Assembly: GCF_000472545.1 (NCBI RefSeq)
Contig: NZ_AWZV01000003.1
Location: forward strand, 192,608-256,607
DNA: 64,000 nucleotides
Direction of reading: 5' to 3'
Origin: Burkholderia sp. WSM2232
GTDB lineage: Bacteria > Pseudomonadota > Gammaproteobacteria > Burkholderiales > Burkholderiaceae
Shown: positions 52,384 through 61,330 of the stretch, piece after piece
Position numbering within the stretch: the stretch's first letter is position 1
How the letters are laid out: the number at the start of each line of letters is the position of its first letter
Position numbers and translations under genes: made by a program
Notes under the pieces: generated by a model
Told to the model about the DNA's origin: nothing
Database searches by the model: none
Seen by the model: the letters and a program-made list of their open reading frames with translations, nothing else

Positions 52384-53567
52384 GCGTTCCTCCAGTTCGG
52401 CACGAGACGGCCGCTTTCGTCAAAGCGATAGCGCCCGTCGATAAAACCCGTGCCGAACAAGCCCAGCACCCTGTCGTAGTACACCGGTTCGCGGCCCGGC
52501 ACGCTCGCGTCGAGCGCGGCCAGGTGCGCGCGCGCGAGGCCGAGCCCGTGCGCGTCGCCTTGCGCCTTGAAGTACGGCGCGAGCGCACCCCAGTAGCTGA
52601 GCGGACCTTCGCCGCTTGCGTTGCCGCTGGTCGACGAAACTTTCTCGGGCGGAAAGCCGTTTTGCGCGACTCGCGCGCGCATGCCGCCGAGCGCCGCGAG
52701 CCACGGCTTCGCGAGCGGATCGGCGGGCGCGGCGAGGCCGGCCCACAGATAGACGCGGATCGCGTCGTAGCTGCCGGTGTCGCCGCTTTTCGGATCCACC
52801 ACGAACTGGCCGTTCTGCCACGCGGCCCAGTCGGGCGCGAAGCCTTGCGGCGAAGTGGTCTTGATCAATCGGTAGGCGCTCTCCGCGAGCTTCGCCCACG
52901 GGCCGTTGGGCAACTCGTGCGCGAGCGCGCGCAGCACGGGCAGCGGCAGATAGCTCGGATTGAGCCGCGTGACGCCGCCGTCCTTGAAGCCTTGCGGTCC
53001 GGGCAACAGCATCGGACCGACACCTGGCAGGTTCGTCATCTCGTCGCGAGCAATGCGGGCCGCGAGTGCCTGGCCGAGTTGCGTGTAAGCAGGCTCGTGC
53101 CACAGGCGTCCGGCCTGCAGCAGGTCGTAGGCGATCCACAGGTCGGAGTCGGAAGCTGAATTGGGGTCCAGCACGCCATACGAGCCGTCCGCTTTCCGGC
53201 CCCATTGCCAGGCCGGCAGGCGCAGGTTCTGCGGATCGAACTGATTGCCCGCGAGGTTGGTGCGCGTCCAGTTCAGAAGCCGGTCGAAGGTCGCGCGATC
53301 GTTCGCGACGAGGGCGAAGAAGAGGCCGTACGACTGGCCTTCGGAGGTGGTCTGCTGGGTCGGCGTCGAGTAGTCGATCACGCGGCCGTCGGCCTGCACG
53401 AAGCGTTCGACAAAGGTGCGATAGCCGCTCCAGTCGCCGCAGGCGCCCGGCGCTGCGGCCGGCTGCGCGGCCTTCACGAGCCGCGCGAATCCCGCCGATG
53501 CGGCGAGTCCGAGCGTCAGGCCGAGCGCCAGCGCGAGGCCCTGTTTCCTGTTGATTCGAAACCGCAT
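52374..53567 (-). CDS. bcsZ: Periplasmic endo-1,4-beta-glucanase BcsZ (GH8)
   Basis: This 397-residue glycoside hydrolase family 8 cellulase has an N-terminal signal peptide (LALALGLTLGLAASAGFA). The catalytic acid is the glutamate of TTSEGQSYGLFFALVANDRA (near residue 75). The partner aspartate lies in SDSDLWIAYDLLQAG (near 145). It trims nascent cellulose in the periplasm and is required for proper polymer in many species. The ATG follows the bcsB stop by one base, and its stop lies inside the bcsC start region, so it is tightly coupled to both. Confidence 0.96.
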   Translation of the reverse strand: MRFRINRKQGLALALGLTLGLAASAGFARLVKAAQPAAAPGACGDWSGYRTFVERFVQADGRVIDYSTPTQQTTSEGQSYGLFFALVANDRATFDRLLNWTRTNLAGNQFDPQNLRLPAWQWGRKADGSYGVLDPNSASDSDLWIAYDLLQAGRLWHEPAYTQLGQALAARIARDEMTNLPGVGPMLLPGPQGFKDGGVTRLNPSYLPLPVLRALAHELPNGPWAKLAESAYRLIKTTSPQGFAPDWAAWQNGQFVVDPKSGDTGSYDAIRVYLWAGLAAPADPLAKPWLAALGGMRARVAQNGFPPEKVSSTSGNASGEGPLSYWGALAPYFKAQGDAHGLGLARAHLAALDASVPGREPVYYDRVLGLFGTGFIDGRYRFDESGRLVPNWRNACD

Positions 53568-53568
53568 A

Positions 53569-56121
53569 TCAGTCCTGTGAATCGTTCAAACGGCGCGCCG
53601 CAATGGAGCGCAGCATCCGGTAGAACAGCCCGGCGATGATCAGCGCGGCGAGCACGCCGCCCAGCATCAGCAGAAGCGGATGCGACGACAGCGCCCAGCG
53701 CAGGTACTCCTGCGGCGACAGATGGCCGACATAGTAGGCTTCGCCGTTCGAGGCGATGGTCACCGTGCGGCCGTGAATCACGGCCATCGCGCCTTGGATT
53801 TCCGGCAGCATGTCGGCGTCGAGCAGCGCGGCGGACAGATCGGCGTCCGACTGGCCGGCCGCGCTGATCAGCGCGACCGCGCTGCGGCCCTTCTTGAGCG
53901 GCGACTCGAAGCCGGTGAGGAGCGCGTCGCCGTTCGAACTGACGAGCGTCAGGTCCGCGCGCGCGGGCAGGCGCTCGACGCCGCGTTCGCCGTGCCACCA
54001 GTCCTCGAGCTTGAAAACGATGTCGGAGATCTGGAACGTGTGCGAGTCGCCGTTGCTCGAGAAGGGCATCGACTTCGCCCAGCGTTGCAAAAGCGGCTGC
54101 TTGCCCGGCGCGCCGAAAATCAGCAGGTCCTTGTCGGCGTACTTGTCGACGTCGTCGGCAGTGCCCACAGTCACGCCCGCTACCGGATAGCCGGTCGAGG
54201 CGCCCATGCGGCCCATGGTCAGCAGATACAGGCTGTAGTCGCTCGAGTCCGCGTCCTGCGGCAGGATCGCCGCGGTTTCCGACAGATCGGCCATGCGCGT
54301 GAACGGAAAGCCGCTGTTCGCGAACGCCGCCAGATCCGGCAGCGCCATGTAGTGCGGGAACGACGAGAGGTCGATGGTCGAGTTCGGGTCCACCGCGCCA
54401 ATCACGTTTTGCAGCAGGCGGCCATGACATTCGCCGGTGTTCGGAATGTCGTAATAGAAGTGCAGCCGCAACTGTGCGCGCGGCGTCAGCAGAAGCGGCG
54501 GGATATGCACCGTGCGGCGCGCCTCGGCGGTTTTGTCGGGCAGCACCCGCGCGAAGTAATGGCTCAATTCGAACATGGAGCTCGACTCGGCCGGAATCGG
54601 CAGCGACTGCACGAAGCCCTTGTTCACACTCACATTCAGCGACGAGCGGTCGCGCAGCGGCCGGGGTGTATAGCGGTAACGCAGGTCGATCGGCGCGCCC
54701 TTGGTGTGCCACATGAACAGGTCGGGCGGCACGCGCAGGTTCACGTGGACCGCGTCGGCATCGTAGCCGGACACGGTCAGGTCGCTCGCGTCGGCGAGTT
54801 CGCCGAAGCGGACCGGGCGGTTGGTCGGCAGCCAGTTCGGCGCGTCGTACGGGGCGCGCTTCGCGAGTTCGGTCAGCCCCGTGATGGTCGCGCTTTGTCC
54901 CGTCAGCATGTTGCGGCCGATGCCAAGCGCGCGCGCGGCGATTTTCAGCTCGGCGTCGCTGCGCCCGAGCACCAGCAGCAGCTTGCCGCGCGCAGGCGCG
55001 TCGCGCTCCACCACTGCCACGGTCGGGCCCGAGATGGGCGGAATCTTCACACCGGCGGGACGCTGATCGTCGGTGGCAAACACGACGGCGTTGCCCGACA
55101 GCGGCACGTTGTCCTGCTGCGCCGGGAAAACTGCGCCGCGATAGCCGGCGAGCGCGCCGAACCACGAGGCCACGATGCCGCCCGCTTCGAGCGTGCCGGC
55201 GCTGGGCTTTTGCGGAAACACGAACGGCAGTTCGAGGCGGCGCACGTCGCGGCGGTCGAAGAACGGCTGCGGCAAGGCCGCGAGATCCGGCTTGCTGGCG
55301 AGCGACGCATACGTGAGATCGAGCGAACTCGCATTGCTGACGGTGGCCCACAGCGACGAGTTCGCCGGGTCTTCGCAGTTCGTCGTGTAATGGCCGATCA
55401 GCTGGACGTTCAGGTGATTGAATTCGGTGACGAAGCGCGGGTCGATCGAAACGTCGCGCGCGACCATCATGCCGGCCTGTTCGCGCGGCACGGGCAGCGT
55501 GGCGGCGACCTCGCCGTTCACCAGCACCTTCAACTGCGAGAGGTTCGGCAGCAGCGCGGGCGAGTAGCTATAGATCAGATGCAGGGTGGCGCCGGTCACC
55601 ACTTCGTCGCCGCGCACCGAGAACGCGACGCCGTTCTGGCCGTCGGTGCCGCGCAGTTGCAGCGGGTCGAGCGCGCCCAGGTCGGCGAACGTGAGGGTCT
55701 GGCGGCGGCCGCCCGGCACCAGCGTGCCCGGCTCGGCCGTGGTGGGCGTCTTGACGCCGAGGGCCTTCACGGCCGATGCGGCGAGCGCTGGGGTCGGCGT
55801 GGCGAGCGGCGCCTGGGCGATCATTGCGGAATCGTAGGGCACCGCGGGGCCCGGCGGCGCGACGTTGCCCGCGGCTGTGCCGGGGGCCGCGCCGCTGGTC
55901 GGACTGGCGGCGGCAGCCGCCGCTTGCGCCGCCGTGGCGAGCGGCGCCGCGATTGCGGTTTGCAGCGCGAGCCAGCATGCGACCCCGCATGCGACCCCGC
56001 GCGCGAGGCGCGAGGCGCGGCTATGTTGCGCGCCGCGCGGCTGCCAGTGTGTATCGCTGCGCGTGTCGTTGCGCTCGTGCTTCGAGCGTTTGGTGCTTCC
56101 CTTCGCCATCCTGTTGCGCAT
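53569..56121 (-). CDS. bcsB: Cellulose synthase regulatory/translocation subunit BcsB
   Basis: This 850-residue protein is membrane-tethered and periplasmic; it guides the glucan from BcsA. It has a hydrophobic export signal (GVACGVACWLALQTAIA, about 43-60) after a basic start. An Ala/Pro linker follows, then alternating carbohydrate-binding and flavodoxin-like domains (LTFADLGALDPLQLRGTDG; FDRRDVRRLELPFVFP; YDIPNTGECHGRLLQNVIG). A single C-terminal helix (PLLLMLGGVLAALIIAGLFY) packs on BcsA. It starts 3 bp after the bcsA stop. A second ATG four codons in is possible. Confidence 0.96.
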   Translation of the reverse strand: MRNRMAKGSTKRSKHERNDTRSDTHWQPRGAQHSRASRLARGVACGVACWLALQTAIAAPLATAAQAAAAAASPTSGAAPGTAAGNVAPPGPAVPYDSAMIAQAPLATPTPALAASAVKALGVKTPTTAEPGTLVPGGRRQTLTFADLGALDPLQLRGTDGQNGVAFSVRGDEVVTGATLHLIYSYSPALLPNLSQLKVLVNGEVAATLPVPREQAGMMVARDVSIDPRFVTEFNHLNVQLIGHYTTNCEDPANSSLWATVSNASSLDLTYASLASKPDLAALPQPFFDRRDVRRLELPFVFPQKPSAGTLEAGGIVASWFGALAGYRGAVFPAQQDNVPLSGNAVVFATDDQRPAGVKIPPISGPTVAVVERDAPARGKLLLVLGRSDAELKIAARALGIGRNMLTGQSATITGLTELAKRAPYDAPNWLPTNRPVRFGELADASDLTVSGYDADAVHVNLRVPPDLFMWHTKGAPIDLRYRYTPRPLRDRSSLNVSVNKGFVQSLPIPAESSSMFELSHYFARVLPDKTAEARRTVHIPPLLLTPRAQLRLHFYYDIPNTGECHGRLLQNVIGAVDPNSTIDLSSFPHYMALPDLAAFANSGFPFTRMADLSETAAILPQDADSSDYSLYLLTMGRMGASTGYPVAGVTVGTADDVDKYADKDLLIFGAPGKQPLLQRWAKSMPFSSNGDSHTFQISDIVFKLEDWWHGERGVERLPARADLTLVSSNGDALLTGFESPLKKGRSAVALISAAGQSDADLSAALLDADMLPEIQGAMAVIHGRTVTIASNGEAYYVGHLSPQEYLRWALSSHPLLLMLGGVLAALIIAGLFYRMLRSIAARRLNDSQD

Positions 56122-56124
56122 AGA

Positions 56125-58329
56125 TCAGTCTTTGGTTTTTAGCTTCTTGACGTCCACCGGACGGCTTTTCAGCGAGCTTCGCACGTCGCTGTAAAGGTGC
56201 TCGAAGAGCCCCGCGATGCCGCGCGCTCCGACCGTGAGCACGTGCGAGAGGCCGCGCAGCGGCGTGTCCTGCTGGCGTCCTTCAGCCCAGCCGGTCCAGG
56301 CGTCGGCGCGCGCAAAGGTGGTCTTCACGAACTCGTATTCCTGCTCGCGCGTCATCGCGGAAAAGCGCAGTCCCACGCGGCCCGGCGCGGTGAAGCCTAC
56401 GGTGGCGGGGAACGCGTATTCCTCGTCGCCGCGAAACAGCGAAACGGTGACGCGCTCGTGCATCGGCACCTGAATCGCGGCCGGCAGCGCGACACCCACG
56501 CCGCCTTCCGAATAGTCGATGGTGCGGCACGCGAGCGTGCGGCCCGTCGAGAACTTCAGCATGACCGGCATTTCCATCGCGACGCGGTGCACCGCGCGAA
56601 TCTGCCGCCGCTCTCTTGCCGCGGCCACGCTCGCGCCGAGAATGAGCATGTTGTAGACCGTCCAGCCCAGGTTCAGCAGCGTGGTCTGCACGACGCTGCG
56701 CGTGTGCCAGTTCAGGTAGATATGCACGATGCCCACGCAGAAGCCGATCAGGTTCAGCAACAGCAGGAACAGGTACGGCCGCGAGATCGCCCAGTCGAAA
56801 TAGTTCTTTTCGATCTGGCCGCCCTTGGCCGTGACGTTGAACTTGCCGAGCTTCGGGTTGATCAGCGCGAGCAGCGTGGGCGCGGTAATGTACGACGCCA
56901 GCACCGACTCGTACACCTCGGCCCAGAACGAATGACGGAATGAGCGCTGCATGCGCGAATTGGTAATGCTCGCGTGCATCATGTGCGGCAGCGCGTAGAT
57001 CGCAATGGTGCTCGCGGCGGCCTCGATTACGTGCGCGCCGAAGAACAGATACGACAGCGGCGCCGTCAGGAACACCAGACGCGGGATGCCGTAAAAGAAG
57101 TGCATCATCGCGTTCAGGTAGCACAGCCGCTGACCGAGCTTCAGGCCCTTGCCGGTGAGCGGATTGTCGATGCGGAAAATCTGCGTCATGCCGCGCGCCC
57201 AGCGGATGCGCTGGCCGATGTGGCCTGACAGGCTTTCGGTGGCGAGCCCGGCGGCCTGAGGAATCGCCAGATAAGCGGTGGTGTAGCCGAGCCGGTGCAG
57301 CTTGAGCGCCGTGTGCGCGTCTTCGGTGACGGTTTCCACTGCAATGCCGCCGATCTCTTCCACCATGCTCCGGCGCAACAGCGCGCACGAACCACAGAAG
57401 AACGTGGCGTTCCACAGGTCGTTGCCGTCCTGCACGAGCCCGTAGAACAGCTCGCCTTCGTTCGGCACTTTGCGGAAGGTGCCGAGGTTGCGCTCGAACG
57501 GGTCGGCGGAAAAGAAGTGGTGGGGCGTTTGCAGCATCGACAGCAGCTTGTCGCGCAGGAACCAGCCGAGGCCGATCTGCAGGAACGAGCGGGTCGGAAT
57601 GTGGTCGCAGTCGAAAATGGCGAGGTATTCGCCGCTCGTAATCTTGAGCGCCTCGTTGATGTTGCCGGCCTTCGCGTGGCGGTTGTGCGTGCGGATCGTC
57701 CAGTTGACGCCGACTTCCTCGCAGAACGCCTTGAACTCGGGACGGCGGCCGTCGTCGAGCACGTGAATGGACAGCTTGTCGGCCGGATAGTCGAGTGCGA
57801 GCGCCGCGTAGATGGTCGGCTTCACCACCGAGAGCGGTTCGTTGTAGGTGGGAATGAACACGTCGACGGTCGGCCACGCGTCGCGGGAGGCGGGCAGCGG
57901 CATCGGCTTGCGCTTGAGCGGCCAGGCCGTCTGGAAGTAGCCGAGCAGCAGCACGAGCGTCGAATAAACTTCGGCGGACACGAGCAGCAGACCCCATGCT
58001 GCGTCGAGCGGATGCTCCCAGTAGGTCGTTGCGGTGAGCCGCCAGTACATATAGCGGCCCGAAGTGACCACCGAGAGCATGATCATCACCATCGTCGCGT
58101 AACGGCCTTGCAGGCGGCGAAACAGCAGCGCCGTGATGAAGCAGCAGGTGGCGAACGTGAGTTGCTCGTAAAACGCGAGCGGCACCGTGAAGACGAAGTA
58201 CAGCGTGACGAGCGCGAACAGCGTGACCAGCCCCGTGACGATGCGGCTGTTCCAGAAGCGCGCGTCGACGAGGCGTTCGAGCCGCGACGGTTCCACCGCT
58301 TCGATGGGCTGCGATTGCGGCGTGCTCAT
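56125..58329 (-). CDS. bcsA: Cellulose synthase catalytic subunit BcsA
   Basis: This 734-residue inner-membrane family 2 glycosyltransferase polymerises UDP-glucose. Catalytic residues are all present: DDG in VLDDGRRPEF (about 193), DxD as FDCDHIP (about 239), TED in TVTEDAHTAL (about 333) and QRIRW (about 374). The C-terminal PilZ domain keeps RRQIR (RxxxR, about 573) and DYSEGG (DxSxxG, about 606), so c-di-GMP activation should work. Helices lie on both sides of the GT domain. The ATG overlaps the bcsQ stop (ATGA). Confidence 0.97.
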   Translation of the reverse strand: MSTPQSQPIEAVEPSRLERLVDARFWNSRIVTGLVTLFALVTLYFVFTVPLAFYEQLTFATCCFITALLFRRLQGRYATMVMIMLSVVTSGRYMYWRLTATTYWEHPLDAAWGLLLVSAEVYSTLVLLLGYFQTAWPLKRKPMPLPASRDAWPTVDVFIPTYNEPLSVVKPTIYAALALDYPADKLSIHVLDDGRRPEFKAFCEEVGVNWTIRTHNRHAKAGNINEALKITSGEYLAIFDCDHIPTRSFLQIGLGWFLRDKLLSMLQTPHHFFSADPFERNLGTFRKVPNEGELFYGLVQDGNDLWNATFFCGSCALLRRSMVEEIGGIAVETVTEDAHTALKLHRLGYTTAYLAIPQAAGLATESLSGHIGQRIRWARGMTQIFRIDNPLTGKGLKLGQRLCYLNAMMHFFYGIPRLVFLTAPLSYLFFGAHVIEAAASTIAIYALPHMMHASITNSRMQRSFRHSFWAEVYESVLASYITAPTLLALINPKLGKFNVTAKGGQIEKNYFDWAISRPYLFLLLLNLIGFCVGIVHIYLNWHTRSVVQTTLLNLGWTVYNMLILGASVAAARERRQIRAVHRVAMEMPVMLKFSTGRTLACRTIDYSEGGVGVALPAAIQVPMHERVTVSLFRGDEEYAFPATVGFTAPGRVGLRFSAMTREQEYEFVKTTFARADAWTGWAEGRQQDTPLRGLSHVLTVGARGIAGLFEHLYSDVRSSLKSRPVDVKKLKTKD

Positions 58330-59114
58330 GCCACGTTCCTCGGCGAGACCGCGATGGCGTCGACCGCCGCCATGAGCCACGTGCCGCAGGCGCGGAAGTC
58401 GGCGGCGGCCTGGCTCAACGGGTCGTAATGGATGAGCGTGGTGTCGCAGGCAAGCGCTTCGCTCACGCCTTCGTCCAGATGAATCACGCCCGGGAACAGT
58501 CTGTCGCCGAGCATCTGGCGCAGAACCTTCAGCACGTCCTTGGTCAACTGGCGCGACTGGTCGATCTGGTTCACCACGTAGCCGACGCCGCCGAACTCCG
58601 CGCGCGGCGCCGCGTAGGTGTCGATCAGCCGCTCCATTTGCGGAATGGCCGCGTACGACGCCGCGTCGGCGAGCACCACGTTCAGCGCGAAGGTGGCCGC
58701 GCACAACGCGGCGCGCACGTACGTGGAGGAACCCGGCGGCGTGTCGACGATCACCACGTCGGACGCGTCGAGCCGCAAGCTGCGCAGCGCGTGCGCGAGC
58801 CACAGCGGGTCCTGGTCGACATGTGCCTCGAAGCGGCGGCGGTCTTCTTCGAGCACGGCGCCGTAGGGCAGGACGGTGACGCCGTCGACGCCGTCGAACA
58901 TTACCGACTGCCACGCGTCGCCGGTCAACGTGGCGCGCGACAGGCCGTCGATGCTGTCGAGCGGCACGCCGAAGTGCAGGCGCAGCGCGTTCTGCGGATC
59001 GAGGTCGAGCGCGATCACGCGACGGCCGCTCGCGGCCAGCACGGAAGCGAGATTGGCGGCAAGCGTGGTCTTGCCGACGCCGCCTTTGGCGGACACCACC
59101 GCGATGACCTTCAT
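58326..59114 (-). CDS. bcsQ: Cellulose biosynthesis ParA-like ATPase BcsQ
   Basis: This 262-residue MinD/ParA-family ATPase begins MKVIAVVSAKGGVGKTTLAAN, with a deviant Walker A including the signature lysine. It has ALDLDPQNALRLHFG and VVIVDTPPGSSTYVRAAL as switch regions. In E. coli BcsQ is needed for polar assembly of the cellulose machine. The start at ATG 59114 overlaps the stop of the upstream gene by 4 bp; an upstream in-frame codon at 59141 is not used. The downstream stop overlaps bcsA. Confidence 0.95.
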   Translation of the reverse strand: MKVIAVVSAKGGVGKTTLAANLASVLAASGRRVIALDLDPQNALRLHFGVPLDSIDGLSRATLTGDAWQSVMFDGVDGVTVLPYGAVLEEDRRRFEAHVDQDPLWLAHALRSLRLDASDVVIVDTPPGSSTYVRAALCAATFALNVVLADAASYAAIPQMERLIDTYAAPRAEFGGVGYVVNQIDQSRQLTKDVLKVLRQMLGDRLFPGVIHLDEGVSEALACDTTLIHYDPLSQAAADFRACGTWLMAAVDAIAVSPRNVA

Positions 59115-60130
59115 GAGCGACGCGGGCCGTTGACGAGCCACGAGTTGGGCGCCGGGGCTTCGGGCGGGCGCGCGGACGCGGCGGCGGTGCCGTGCGGCGT
59201 GCCGCGCAGACGGTCGAACAGCGACTGCAGCGCGACGGGTTCCGCCGCGGGCGCAGCGGCGCGGGTGGGCGCGGACTCATCCTGGCGGCTGAAAAGTTTG
59301 CCGAGGATGGAGGCTGGGGGCGGTGGAGGTGTATGGGTTGCGGCTGGCGTGGGTTCGAACTTTGGGGTTGCCGCTGCCACAGGTGCGGACGCGGGCGCCG
59401 ACGCGAAGGCGGGCGCCGACGCGGGAGCCAGTGCCGACGCGAAGGTGGGCACCGGCGGCAACGCGGACCTGGCTGTCGGCGCGTCCATCAACGAAGACAC
59501 CGACGCCGACATCGGCGCGGACATCCGCGCGGACACCGACGAAGACATCGGCGCCGACATCGGCGCAACAGCCGGCGCCGCAGTCTGCGCCGTCCCGGGA
59601 GCCGGAGTGCCAGCCCTGGCAAACAAGTGCGTCTGCGCCTGAACGTGCGCTTCTGCCGGCGCGGCCGCCGGATCACCCGTCACCGGCGGCACTGCATCCG
59701 CCGATCCGAAAGGCGACACCCGCGCCGTCGTGCCGCTGGTATCCAGCGCGCCGAAGCGCGCCGCGCCGCGCGGCCCGGCCGGCGCTGCCGCCGCCGCCGC
59801 GACAACCGGCGGAATGTCGCGCCGCGGCGATCGCGTGAAAAGCGGCGCTTTTGCGCGCATGACCGAGACGGCGTCTTTCGGCGCGGCGTCCTCACGCGCG
59901 GCGGCAGGCGCTGCTGCGGCGGGCTCGTCGTCGGCGGGCTGCGGCCTCGTGCTGGTCTGCGCGTGCGGCCCGATAGCGGGAATCGGCGGTTGCCGCAGAT
60001 CCAGCGTGACCAGCAGCGGCCAGCGCGTGCGCGCCGTATGTGCTTCGTTTTCGCGACCGATTTCCTGGTACGCGTTGGCGTCGCCGCCGAAATGATCGAA
60101 TAATTTTTCGATGTCGCTTGATGAACTCAT
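59111..60130 (-). CDS. bcsP: BcsR/BcsP-family cellulose biosynthesis protein with long Ala/Pro tail
   Basis: This 339-residue protein has an N-terminal 45-residue block, SDIEKLFDHFGGDANAYQEI then ARTRWPLLVTLDL, that resembles the BcsR/BcsP family. Those proteins act with BcsQ in assembling the synthase complex. The remaining 290 residues are Ala/Pro/Ser-rich and presumably disordered, with repeats such as SAPMSASVS and ASAPAFASAPASAP. A last conserved-looking patch is LQSLFDRLRG ... NSWLVNGP. The stop overlaps bcsQ by 4 bp. The symbol is given on family resemblance. Confidence 0.8.
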   Translation of the reverse strand: MSSSSDIEKLFDHFGGDANAYQEIGRENEAHTARTRWPLLVTLDLRQPPIPAIGPHAQTSTRPQPADDEPAAAAPAAAREDAAPKDAVSVMRAKAPLFTRSPRRDIPPVVAAAAAAPAGPRGAARFGALDTSGTTARVSPFGSADAVPPVTGDPAAAPAEAHVQAQTHLFARAGTPAPGTAQTAAPAVAPMSAPMSSSVSARMSAPMSASVSSLMDAPTARSALPPVPTFASALAPASAPAFASAPASAPVAAATPKFEPTPAATHTPPPPPASILGKLFSRQDESAPTRAAAPAAEPVALQSLFDRLRGTPHGTAAASARPPEAPAPNSWLVNGPRRS

Positions 60131-60278
60131 GATGCCGCCATTCTTGTCATGACCCGCGTTACCCGGTCTTTATGCGCAGCCGCCGCAGACCCAAACCGAT
60201 TACCAACCGGCTGGCGGCGCGCACCGGTCCTGCACGCCGCCAGCCCTTGTCGCTGTTATTTTTTCCGCTGTTGTTATG

Positions 60279-60731
60279 TCACAACGGGTGACGGCCGAGC
60301 CGGAATTCCAGCGCGGTATCGTCCGCATAGTCGCCGGTCTGCACGACCGACAGACCCTGCGCGCCCAGCGCGCTCAACCACGTTTGATACGCGCCCTCGA
60401 GAAAGGCCGGCGTCCACGCGAGCGCGCTGTCGCCGAATGCCGGCAGCGGCGCGCAGTAATGGACGATGCGTAGCGACTCGCGTACGTCCGCCAGTTCAAC
60501 ATAGCCCCAATCGATCGCCTGCCAGCGCGCGTTAAGCGTGCGCGCGAGGTCCGCCGTCGAGTCGCAGGCAGGCAGCGGATGCGCGGCCGCAAAGCGGCTG
60601 CCCACCCGGTGCATCAGCTGACGCAACTCGGCGCGACCAATCTGCGCTTCGAACTCTGAGGCCAGTGCAGAAAGCATGCCTCGCCATTGCGGTGACAGTT
60701 GACGTTCCAGCAGGTAATCGAGGATTGCAGC
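60279..60731 (-). CDS. bcsD: Cellulose synthase subunit BcsD
   Basis: This protein of about 150 residues is of the BcsD/AxCesD family. The family forms a periplasmic octameric channel in Komagataeibacter that helps crystallise glucan chains. Family features are LERQLSPQWRGML at the start and GYVELADVRESLRIVHYCAPLPAFG then SALAWTPAFLEGAYQTWL at the end. I use the ATG at 60731, which gives the usual family length. An upstream ATG at 60824 would add 31 residues unlike the family. Neither has a good ribosome binding site. It is the first gene of the bcs cluster, 148 bp before bcsP. Confidence 0.88.
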   Translation of the reverse strand, partial: AAILDYLLERQLSPQWRGMLSALASEFEAQIGRAELRQLMHRVGSRFAAAHPLPACDSTADLARTLNARWQAIDWGYVELADVRESLRIVHYCAPLPAFGDSALAWTPAFLEGAYQTWLSALGAQGLSVVQTGDYADDTALEFRLGRHPL

Positions 60732-61330
60732 CATGTTGTCTGGAGAATGGCCGTCGCGGGAAACTGCATAGCGCAGATGCCGACGACCGGGTGCAGGAGA
60801 AAGGTGTTCGTATAAATCGCGCATTGCACGCGGGCCCAAGTTACTTTTGCCGAAATAACCAGGCGCTTCCGCACACTTTGGAGCAGTCTACTTAAGACAT
60901 TAACTTTTAGCCACTTTCGGTCACCTGGCCGATACACGCGAAACGGTTGCCCGACGAACACATCGCCAGCATGCGTGGCCCCGTCGACGCCTTGCAGAGC
61001 CGGCCGTTGTGCAGTTCGCAGCGTCGAGGCGGCATCAACGTCGGCATCTCGCCGGTTCTTTAAGGCTGTGCTTGCGCCACCACAACCGTCGTAAAAATGC
61101 AGCGCGCAATAATACCGTCGGAATTAATTTCCGGGCACAGAATGTATGATCTTTAACAATGCGGTCCCCAATCGGCATAACCGGATGTCCGCTGCGTGAC
61201 AGCCCGAACGCCTCGCCTGCTGAAAGCCTCCCTGTATTAATTGCCGAATAATGTCGTAAAGGCTAAACATTCGTCAGACGTTTGCCGATATACATAGGTA
61301 AAGTGACCGGACCCGCCCCTAGCCATCGCT
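60732..61330. other. Divergent control region between bcs operon and GGDEF-EAL gene
   Basis: This 599-bp region has no supported gene. On the plus strand it carries a sigma-28-like promoter at 61264-61291. The leftward promoter for bcsD must be here as well, but I find no clear consensus; an AT-rich stretch CTTAAGACATTAACTTTTAG at 60892-60911 is the most promoter-like part. Confidence 0.45.
61264..61291 (+). promoter_or_regulatory. Candidate sigma-28 (FliA) promoter
   Basis: TAAACATT (61264-61271) and GCCGATAT (61284-61291), 12 bp apart, match 6 of 8 and 7 of 8 positions of the TAAAGTTT-N11-GCCGATAA consensus. The start site would be near 61299, giving a 32-nt leader to the ATG at 61331. Confidence 0.5.

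Noticed and set aside
53680..56142. 820-codon open frame on the plus strand opposite bcsB
   Set aside because: It is the antisense shadow of a well-supported bcsB gene. It is Arg/His/Glu-rich, as expected from reversed high-GC codons, and has no recognisable domain.
57295..58428. 377-codon plus-strand frame opposite bcsA
   Set aside because: Antisense shadow of the catalytic core of bcsA.
47416..60731. The bcs cluster as a new system
   Set aside because: Every gene fits the known proteobacterial cellulose operon. Only the linkers and the regulatory setting are unusual.
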